Assembly (NCBI GenBank): GCA_022703445.1 | Contig: JAKLDR010000011.1 | Span: 1-64,000, forward strand | Source: Planctomycetota bacterium | Lineage (GTDB): Bacteria; Planctomycetota; SZUA-567; JAKLDR01 | DNA: 64,000 bases | Reading direction: 5' to 3' | Shown here: in pieces, positions 23,409 through 31,000 of the stretch | Position numbering within the stretch: position 1 is the first letter of the stretch | Layout: every line of letters begins with the position of its first letter | Translations under genes and position numbers: made by a program | The notes under the pieces: model-generated | What the model was told of the DNA's origin: nothing | Databases searched by the model: none | What the model saw: the letters and a program-made list of their open reading frames with translations, nothing else

Positions 23409-24584
23409 ATGGCCCCCGAACCCCTTGAACCCGCCGCCGCTCCAGGGCCCGAGCCTGAGCCCGGCCCCTCCGAGGACGACCTCGGCGTCGCGCCGGGGGA
23501 GTCGCTGGCGCTGGTCGTGCCGCCGCAGGCGGCGAGCGAGCGGCTGGACCGCTTCCTGGCCTCGCGGCTGCGGGACTGCTCGCGGAGCTACGTCCAGAAA
23601 CTGATCAAGGCTGGGCTCGTGCTGCTGGGCGGCGCGCCGGCCAAGGCCTCGAAGAGCGTCTCCGGCGGCGAGCGGCTCGAGATCGAGTTCCCGCCGGTCG
23701 ACGAGGAGCCGGCCGCCGTCCCGGAGGACATCCCCGTCCCGGTGCTCTTCGAGGACGAGGCCATGGTTGTGGTGGTCAAGCCGGCCGGCATGCCCACCCA
23801 CCCCTCCTGCGGCCACGCGCGCGGGACGCTGGCCAACGCCATGGTCTTCCACTGCAACGGGCGGATCTCGGGCCTCAACGGCCCGGTCCGCCCGGGCATC
23901 GTCCACCGTCTCGACATGGACACGAGCGGCGTGATCCTGGTGGCCAAGACCGACCAGGCCCACCGCGAGCTCGCCCGGGAGTTCGCCGCGCGCGAGGTCG
24001 CGAAGACCTATCTGGCCATCGTCCACGGCGCCCTGCGCCCGCCGGCCGGAGTCATCGACCGCGACCTCGGCCGCCACCCGGTCAAGCGCAAGAAGCAGGC
24101 GGTGCTGCGCGAGGGCGGCCGCGCGGCAATCACGGAATACCGGACCCTGGAGCAGTTGTCAGTTGCCAGTGGCCGGCTGGCGGCAGCGCCCAGAGCCCAA
24201 GGCCCAAAGCCCAAAGCCCTCTTCAGCCTCGTCGAACTCCGCCCCAAGACCGGCCGCACCCACCAGATCCGGGTGCACCTGGCTTCCTCCGGCTGCCCGA
24301 TCCTCTGCGATGGGCTCTACGGGAGGGAGACGGAATTCCCGACGGCATTTGCCACTTGCCAGTTGGCAGTTGGCAGCGGCTCCGAAAGCCGAAAGCCCAA
24401 AATCGAAAGCCCCACCCCTGAACCCGGAACCCGGAACCCGGAACCTTTGCTGCGTCGTCAGGCGCTCCACGCCACCGCCATCGAGTTCACGCACCCGCTC
24501 TCCGGGCAGCGCCTGAGCTTCTCGGCCCCGCCGCCGGCCGACTTCGCGACGGCCCTGGAGCTGCTGCGGCGCGGAGGCGGCTAG
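23409..24584 (+). CDS. rluD: RluD-type ribosomal large subunit pseudouridine synthase with repeat-derived inserts
   Basis: Pseudouridine synthase of the RluA/RluD family acting on 23S rRNA. An acidic Pro-rich leader is followed by an S4 RNA-binding domain (ERLDRFLASRLRDCSRSYVQ) and the catalytic domain with the HRLDMDTSGVILVAKT motif, whose Asp attacks uridine, and RTHQIRVHLASSGCPILCDG. The 391 residues exceed the usual ~300-325. Two extra stretches, about residues 249-269 and 313-349, are encoded by tandem heptanucleotides (AGTTGGC, GCCCAAA, GAAAGCC, AACCCGG) and lie between conserved strands without breaking the frame. The exact uridine target (RluA, C or D type) is not certain. Confidence 0.9.
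   Translation: MAPEPLEPAAAPGPEPEPGPSEDDLGVAPGESLALVVPPQAASERLDRFLASRLRDCSRSYVQKLIKAGLVLLGGAPAKASKSVSGGERLEIEFPPVDEEPAAVPEDIPVPVLFEDEAMVVVVKPAGMPTHPSCGHARGTLANAMVFHCNGRISGLNGPVRPGIVHRLDMDTSGVILVAKTDQAHRELAREFAAREVAKTYLAIVHGALRPPAGVIDRDLGRHPVKRKKQAVLREGGRAAITEYRTLEQLSVASGRLAAAPRAQGPKPKALFSLVELRPKTGRTHQIRVHLASSGCPILCDGLYGRETEFPTAFATCQLAVGSGSESRKPKIESPTPEPGTRNPEPLLRRQALHATAIEFTHPLSGQRLSFSAPPPADFATALELLRRGGG
24153..24215 (+). repeat. Heptanucleotide repeat insert 1 inside rluD
   Basis: CAGTTGTCAGTTGCCAGTGG (three degenerate AGTTGNC units) followed by three tandem GCCCAAR heptamers at 24195-24215. It adds about 20 residues between conserved segments of the catalytic domain and stays in frame. Confidence 0.75.
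24352..24446 (+). repeat. Heptanucleotide repeat insert 2 inside rluD
   Basis: A patchwork of four heptamer families: CTTGCCAGTTGGCAGTTGGC (AGTTGGC units), GAAAGCC units near 24384-24410 and 3.5 copies of AACCCGG at 24421-24445. It encodes about 35 low-complexity residues (Glu/Pro/Lys/Ser-rich) with no stop codon. Confidence 0.8.
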
Positions 24585-24590
24585 CCACCC

Positions 24591-26399
24591 TCACTTCGAC
24601 GGCGGGCAGCGGTGGTCGAGCTCGGCCAGGCGGTCGGTCTTCCCGGACAGATACTCCCCGATCCGGCGGTCCATCTCCCGGTAACGCTCGGCGAGCATCC
24701 CGAAACGACCCTGGATGGTCTCCAGGCCCTCGGGCTTGTTGTGCGCCAGCCACATCTCCCGGAAGGAGTCGGCCATCCTGCGGACCGCCGCGGCCGCCAG
24801 CCCGATCCTGCGCCGGGCCGCGCGCAGTCCGGCGCGGTCGCGGCGGCGGTAGGCGGCCAGCAGCTCGGCGGCCAGCGTGTAGCGCTCGGCGAAGGCCGCC
24901 GCCGTGCGCTGGGCATGGCGCAGGTCGCCCGCGGAACGGTCCCCGGCGCGCGTCTCGAGCTGGCCGGAGAGCCGGCGGAACCCGTCGGCGACCTTGCGCA
25001 TCCTCGCGGGGCTGTCTTTCGCCCAGGTGCGCAGGGGCACCTCGAAGAACGGGTCGGCCCACATGTCCGGCTGGAAGCCGGCCGCCATGCCGTGGATTTC
25101 CCCGGCCAGGCGGTGCGCCGCGTAGCTGCCTCCGCAGACCGCGGCGAAACGCTTCTCGAGCCGGCCGGAGTCCGGCGACTTCTCGCCGAAGGCGATGTCC
25201 GCGCAGTAGGCCATCCCGGCGAAGGCCGAGTCGTGGTCGCAGTAGGCGCCGTTGTCGCCCCACATCGTGAAGATCAGCTCCTTGAGCCCGGCGCGGTAGC
25301 AGGCCCGGACGCAGGCGCCGGCGTTGGCCTCGGTCAGGCGCGGGTCGTACCAGTACTTGTTCCAGGTCCAGATGCCCGAGGCCATCAGCGGCTCCTTGCC
25401 CATGGCCCGGTGGCGGCGGATCCAGTCGAGGTAGAAGGCCTCGCGGTCGTGGTAGTAGTCCCAGTAGACCAGGTCGGCGGCCGCCGGGATCTTGCGGACC
25501 ACGCGCCCGGGGATGACCGTCTTGGGATCGTAGTAATCGCCGGTCGGCGAGCCCAGCCGGAAGTACATGTCCGACCAGATCATGGGCTTGAGACGCATCC
25601 GCCGGCAGATGCCCACCACCCGGGCCAGGTGCCGGTTAAAGATGTCGAACTCGGGACGGTGGCCGTGGAGGTCGAGGTACCGGCCCCGGCCCAGGTCCCA
25701 GGCCTCGTCCATGCCGATGTGGATGCGGCGCGTCCGGCAGATGCCGCTCCAGAAGGCGATCATTTTCTCGACGAGCCGGTAGGTCCTCGGCTCGTCGACC
25801 AGCATCACCGAGTTGGTGTCCTTGACCGGGCGGTAGGCGGCGTGCTTGAGCATGTGCTCCAGGTGCGCCAGCGTCTGGATGCAGGGAACCACCTCGATGT
25901 TCAGCCGCGCGGCGGCCGCGACGATGGAGCGGAGCTCCCGCGCGGTGTACGCTCCCCGGCGGCACCCGAAGTACGGCTCGCCCTCCAGCTCGTAGGTGTC
26001 CTCGGTGTAGAGCATGAGCATGTTGTAGCCAAGCAGCGCCAGTCGCGGCAGCCAGACCTCGCGGATGTGCTCCGCGGTCATGACCGCGTTGCGCGAGCAG
26101 TCCAGCATCACCCCCAGCGTCCGGAACGGGGTGGTCTCGCGGTTGGCGCCCTCCCCGGCCAGTCCGGCCAAGAGCGTCCCCAGGGCACGCCCGGCCATGG
26201 CCGGGGAGCCGTAGCGAACCTCGACCCGGCTGCCGCGGCGGCGGGCCTCCCAGCAGCCCGGCGCCCCCGCCCGCTCGAAGCAGAGTTCCAGCCCGGCCAG
26301 TCCCCCCCGCCCGGCGCCTTGCGCGGCCTCGGCGGCGGCGAGCAGCCCGCGGAGCTCCGCGGGGGCCTTGGTGACGTTCAGCCTGCGCCTGTTAATCAT
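24591..26399 (-). CDS. Glycoside hydrolase family 20-like beta-N-acetylhexosaminidase
   Basis: 602 residues, cytoplasmic (no signal peptide). The N-terminal ~90 residues look like a truncated GH20b domain. The TIM barrel follows: TLGVMLDCSRNAVMTAEHIR, LALLGYNMLMLYTEDTYELE, and the catalytic Asp-Glu pair in HIGMDEAWDLGRG (about residue 230), used in substrate-assisted hydrolysis of terminal N-acetylhexosamines. ASGIWTWNKYW and LIFTMWGDNGA resemble later substrate-site strands. The C-terminal ~170 residues are helical and Arg/Ala-rich. SD AGGAGCAAGGGAAG precedes the ATG. A role in recycling amino sugars from peptidoglycan or glycans is likely. Confidence 0.88.
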   Translation of the reverse strand: MINRRRLNVTKAPAELRGLLAAAEAAQGAGRGGLAGLELCFERAGAPGCWEARRRGSRVEVRYGSPAMAGRALGTLLAGLAGEGANRETTPFRTLGVMLDCSRNAVMTAEHIREVWLPRLALLGYNMLMLYTEDTYELEGEPYFGCRRGAYTARELRSIVAAAARLNIEVVPCIQTLAHLEHMLKHAAYRPVKDTNSVMLVDEPRTYRLVEKMIAFWSGICRTRRIHIGMDEAWDLGRGRYLDLHGHRPEFDIFNRHLARVVGICRRMRLKPMIWSDMYFRLGSPTGDYYDPKTVIPGRVVRKIPAAADLVYWDYYHDREAFYLDWIRRHRAMGKEPLMASGIWTWNKYWYDPRLTEANAGACVRACYRAGLKELIFTMWGDNGAYCDHDSAFAGMAYCADIAFGEKSPDSGRLEKRFAAVCGGSYAAHRLAGEIHGMAAGFQPDMWADPFFEVPLRTWAKDSPARMRKVADGFRRLSGQLETRAGDRSAGDLRHAQRTAAAFAERYTLAAELLAAYRRRDRAGLRAARRRIGLAAAAVRRMADSFREMWLAHNKPEGLETIQGRFGMLAERYREMDRRIGEYLSGKTDRLAELDHRCPPSK

Positions 26400-26436
26400 C
26401 TTCCCTTGCTCCTGTCCTGCCCCGCTTTGCTCCTGT

Positions 26437-26468
26437 GAAAATGGCGGCCGGAGCCTGCCCCGGCCGCC
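26437..26468 (-). terminator. Intrinsic terminator of lysC
   Basis: Minus strand GGCGGCCGG (26468-26460) / CCGGCCGCC (26451-26443), 9-bp perfect stem with an 8-nt loop, followed by ATTTTC. It lies between lysC and the GH20 gene, so the two are probably separate transcripts. Confidence 0.7.
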
Positions 26469-26486
26469 ACCCGGAATTCCTTCCGG

Positions 26487-27806
26487 CTACTCGAAGAACG
26501 CCTTGTGCAGCGCGCGGACCGCGGTGGGGATATCGCCTTCCTCGACCACGAAGGCGATGTTGATCTCGCGGGCGCCCTGGGAGATCATGCGCACGTTGAC
26601 CCCGGCGTCCGAGACCGCCCCGAAGACGCGGGCCGCAAAGCCCTTCTGCCCGCGCATGCCCTCGCCGACCAGGCAGATGATGGCCATCTTGGCGCGGACC
26701 TCGACCTCGGCGAACTCGCTGATCTCGTCGACCGCCGCCTCCAGGCCGGAGGCCGAGTCGGAGGTCATGGACAGCGACACCTCGCTGGTGGCGATCATGT
26801 CCACCACCACCCGGTGCTTCTCCAGGACGTTGAAGACCCTGGCCATGAAGCCGTGCTCGGAGAGCATGCGCGGGGTGAACACGTCGATGAGGTGGATGCC
26901 CTCCTTGTAGACCACCGACTTGACCGGCGGCTCGAGGCACGGGCCCTTGACGATGACCGTGCCCGGGGCGGTCTTCTTGGTGGTGTTTAACACCCGCACG
27001 GGGATATCGCGCTCCACCGCCGGGGCGATAGTCGCCGGGTGCAGGACCTCGGCGCCGTAGTAGGCCAGCTCGCCGGCCTCGGCGAAGCTCATGCGGTCGA
27101 GCAGCCGGGCCTGGGGGATGAAGGACGGATCGGCGGTCATCACCCCGTCGACGTCCTTCCATATCTGGATCTCCTCGGCGCCCAGCGCCGCGCCGAATAT
27201 GGCCGCGGTGTAGTCCGAGCCCGAGCGCCCGATGGTGGTGATCTCGCCCTTGTGGTTCTTGCCGATGAAGCCGGTGGTAACCACCACGCCCTGGCGGCCG
27301 GCCAGGCTCTTCTGCAGGGCCTCGTAGGTCTCGTTCTTGAGCACCCGGGCCTTGCCGAAGTCGCTGTCGGTGCGGAAGCCCAGGTCGTAGCTGGCGACGG
27401 CCTCGGCCTGGCCGCCCATCTTGCGCAGCACCGCGGCCATGATCTTGGCGCTCATCTGCTCGCCGAAGCTCATCACGAAATCGAGGGTCCGGGGGGTGAG
27501 TTCCTTGACCAGGCTGATCCCGGAGAGCAGCTCGTGCAGGCGCACCAGCTCGCCGCTGACCAGGGTCATGGGCAGCCCCAGCTCCTCGAGCATCTCCAGG
27601 TGCCGGACGCGCACCGCCCGGAACGGGGACTCGACCTCGCCGGTCAGGGCGTTCTTGGCCGCGCCGATGAGCTCGTCGGTGATGCCCGACAGGGCGCTGA
27701 CCACCACCAGGGGCTTCTGGTCCGCGCGCTCCAGGACGATCTCTGCGCAGTTCCTGATCCGCGCTGGCGTGCCGACGCTGGTGCCTCCGAACTTCATGAC
27801 GATCAC
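26487..27806 (-). CDS. lysC: Aspartate kinase
   Basis: First step of the aspartate pathway (Lys, Thr, Met, diaminopimelate). The N-terminus VIVMKFGGTSVGTPARIRNC is canonical, and TIGRSGSDYTAAIFGAALGA and IWKDVDGVMTADPSFIP form the kinase site. Two ACT regulatory units follow (RVLNTTKKTAPGTVIVKG; VEVRAKMAIICLVGEGM), so feedback inhibition by an amino acid is expected. I prefer GTG 27806 (439 residues) because AGGAG lies 8 nt upstream; ATG three codons on is the alternative. dapA of the same pathway is at 46114. Own promoter and terminator. Confidence 0.95.
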   Translation of the reverse strand: MIVMKFGGTSVGTPARIRNCAEIVLERADQKPLVVVSALSGITDELIGAAKNALTGEVESPFRAVRVRHLEMLEELGLPMTLVSGELVRLHELLSGISLVKELTPRTLDFVMSFGEQMSAKIMAAVLRKMGGQAEAVASYDLGFRTDSDFGKARVLKNETYEALQKSLAGRQGVVVTTGFIGKNHKGEITTIGRSGSDYTAAIFGAALGAEEIQIWKDVDGVMTADPSFIPQARLLDRMSFAEAGELAYYGAEVLHPATIAPAVERDIPVRVLNTTKKTAPGTVIVKGPCLEPPVKSVVYKEGIHLIDVFTPRMLSEHGFMARVFNVLEKHRVVVDMIATSEVSLSMTSDSASGLEAAVDEISEFAEVEVRAKMAIICLVGEGMRGQKGFAARVFGAVSDAGVNVRMISQGAREINIAFVVEEGDIPTAVRALHKAFFE

Positions 27807-27873
27807 GGATGCCGCTCCTTTTCTGGGCCTGTCCTTAATCCGCCGGCCGACCTTCTGCGCCGGAAACGGCGGA

Positions 27874-27901
27874 ATTATATGGCCGCCCCCCCGGGGCGCA
27901 A
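27874..27901 (-). promoter_or_regulatory. Predicted promoter of lysC
   Basis: Minus strand -35 TTGCGC (27901-27896), 16-bp spacer, consensus -10 TATAAT (27879-27874). The leader is about 60 nt. Nothing else was recognised in the 270-bp divergent region except the candidate promoter for the FHA-AsmA gene; no lysine riboswitch is apparent. Confidence 0.5.
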
Positions 27902-27991
27902 GGCTGAAGACGGTGCGGCGGCAAGGTGCGCCCCGCGGGCGATGCGTCTGCCGTCCTCCGAAAATCCGCTCCCCACTGCGCCATTCCCGGG

Positions 27992-27997
27992 TATAAT
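27992..27997 (+). promoter_or_regulatory. Candidate -10 element for the FHA-AsmA gene
   Basis: A consensus TATAAT in a GC-rich stretch, 80 nt before the ATG at 28077, without a recognisable -35. Confidence 0.35.
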
Positions 27998-28076
27998 GCG
28001 CCTGCGGACGGGTTGCCACGCGGGGGAGAGGCGCAACGGGGGGCTGGCGCCCGGGCCTGCTGATGCGGAGACCGCC

Positions 28077-31000
28077 ATGCCTCTTTACCGACTGTTGGCC
28101 CCGACCGGCAGCATTCCGCTGGCCGGCGGGGAGCTCAAGATCGGCAGCTCTCCGGACTGTCAGGTGCGCGCCGAGGGGCCCGACGTGGCCTCGCACCACG
28201 CCCGGCTGGTGGTGCGCAAGGGGCTCATGCCCCTGGTCATCCCCTGTTCGGCCTCCTGCCAGGTCTTCGTCGACGGCCACGAGGTGGCCGGGCAAGCCGA
28301 GCTCAAGCCCGGAGCCACCCTGCGGGTCGGGACGTCCGAATTCCACCTCGAGCTCTCCTCCGATGCGGCGCCCGCCGACGCCCCCCGCGGCCCGCTCTGG
28401 AAACGCCTGGTCCGCTGGGCCCTGTACTCCGCCGCGGCCTTCATCCTGCTGATCGTCCTGATCATAGCCCTGATCCCGGTGATCCTCAGCGAGGCCCGCG
28501 TCAAACAGAAGCTGGAGGACGTGCTCGAGGAGAAGCTCCAGCGCGACGTGAACATCGACGCGGTGGAACTCGACCTGCTCCACGGGCTCAAGATCCGCGG
28601 CCTGGAGGTCAAGAACAAGGAGGGCTTCAACACCGACCAGCCCTTCCTGCAGATCAGCGAGGTGGACGTGCGCGTCGAGGTCTGGCCGTTCCTGACCAGC
28701 CGCTTCGGCCGGCTGTCCGGCTCGGTCACGGTGCGCGACCCCAAGGTCTACCTGGAGCGCGACGCCCGCGACGGCACCTTCAACACCATCGGCATGTTCG
28801 AGGGCCGCAAGCCCGCGGCGACCGGCGGCTCCGACGGCAAGGACGCTGGAAAGGCCGCGGCTGGCCGCGATCCCAAGGAGGCCGCCGGCGCACCCCTCGG
28901 GCCGATCACCAACCTGAACTTCAGGCTGGCGGTCGAGAACGGATCCATCACCTTCGAGGATCACCGCGCCAAGGCCTCCGGGCGCCTCGACGGCATCACC
29001 GTCTCCGCAGCCGTGACCGACTTCGACGTCCCCGAACTGCGCGGGAGCGTCAGCTACGACCTCAGCCTGGCATCTCCGCAGGGGGCCCACCCCGGCCGGC
29101 TGCAGGTCCGCGGCGCCACCGACCTGGACCTGGCCGCCGCCCCCGGCCGCAACGCCCTGGGCATGGACATCGAGAAGCTCTCCGGGGAGCTGGTCAACGT
29201 GAACGTGCAGGACCTGGACCTCGGCGAGCTGGCCAGATTCCTGGATCGCCCGGCTCCGGGGGCCGTGTCCCTGCAGCTGGTGGTCAAGCCGGTCGCCAGC
29301 CGCCCGCTGACCATGGGCATCAACGGCAAGCTGGACATCCCGCAGATCGATGCGGTGGCCCTGGGGCTGGGCTCCCAGCAGGTGCCCGGAGCCGGCGCGG
29401 CCCTGGCCGTGGACGGGCAGGTCGAGCTGGAGACCGGCAGCGCCGCGCTGACCCTCGACGGGACCTCCGCACTCTGGAAGAAGCTCGGCGCCCGGCTGCA
29501 GGTCCGGGAGCTCCCCGCGCTGGCCCTGGTGGCCGGCCAGAGATCTGGAAGCGCGCCGGCCGGCGCCGTGCAGTTCGACTTCCAGGCCACGGCGGACATC
29601 GCCACCCTTACCGGCCGTGACTTCGGCAAACTCTTCGGAGCCAAGGCGCCGATCGCCGGCACCTTCAGCCTGAGCATCAAGGCGGACGGGCCGGTCGGCG
29701 ACCTGCCGGTCAGCACCGAGCTGGCCCTCAAGGGGATCACCGTCCCGCCCGAGTACACCGACGGCAAGCCGCTGCCCGCCGAGGACCTGGGCCTGAGCGT
29801 CGCCTCCCGCCTGGCGCTGGACCCGGCCACACTGGCCTTCCGCAGGGTCTCCGCGGAGGCCACCATCACCTCGGCGGCCGTGACCGGGAAGCTGACCAAC
29901 GGCCTCTACGCCGCCGCGGCTTCCGGGGCGCCGCTCCAGCTCGGCGGCGAGATCGCCTTCAAGGCCAGCTTCCGCAAGGTGCTCGACCGCTACCAGCAGA
30001 TCCTGCCGGCCCTGCCGCCGCTCGACGAGGAGCTGAGCCTCACGGCCAGCGCCAGGAGCGACAAGGGCCCGATCGCCCTCCGCGCCGAACTGGAGAGCCG
30101 CCAGGCCGGAGCCAAGCCCGACCCGATCAAGCTGACCGCCGAGGCCCGGCTGGGATCCGGGGCGGAACTGAGCTTCGAGGACCTCGTCCTGACCGCCAAG
30201 ACTCCGGAGTCCAAGGCCCTGGACTTCCGGGCCGCCGGACAGGTGCTGCGGGCCTCCTCGGCCGCGCCCGAGCTCTCGCTGCAGTTCGGCTGCCCGCAGA
30301 CCGACCTCTCCGCGCTCAAGGCGCGCCTCGAGCCCATCCTGCGGCTGGCCGGCGAGCGGGCCGGCCGACTGGACGTCCGCGGGCAGATGACCCTGTCGGG
30401 AGGGGAGATCAAGGGCAGCCCCGCCGGCAAGATGACCGTCAAGCTCACCCTCGACCTGGCCGGCCTGGAGGTGTCCGGGCTGGGCGCCGACGCGAAGCAG
30501 GGCGTCAAGGACTCCCGGATGCGCCTGGACCTCAATGCCGACCTCGAGCCGGCCAAGCGCAGCCTGACCGCCCGGACGGTGAGCCTGACTAGCTCGATCT
30601 GCAACCTGAACCTGGCCGGCGAGGTCCGCGACTGGGGCAAGCTCCTGGGCGAGTACAAGTTCAGCCTGGACGCCGACGCCGAGAAGACCGCGGCCCTGCT
30701 CGGCGCCCTGGGGCTGATCGACCCGGGGCTGGCGCCCCGCGGCAAGGCCAGCATCGCCCTCTCCGCCGACACCCGCGACGGGACCATCTCGCTGGAGCGT
30801 TTCCTCATCGACACCGACCTGGTCACCGTGCAGATCAGCCCCGGCCAGCTCAAGGGCTTCCAGGTCGAGAAGATCGGCGACGATCCGTCCAAGTTCGCCC
30901 AGGCCTTCGACGGCCTCTCCGGGGAGCTGGTCCTCGAGAAGTGCCTGATGGACGTGGCCGCGCTGGGCAAGCTGCGCGACACCGTCCCGGCCATACCCCG

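Noticed and set aside
27807..28076. Lysine riboswitch upstream of lysC
   Set aside because: The leader from the predicted promoter is only about 60 nt, too short for the L-box fold.
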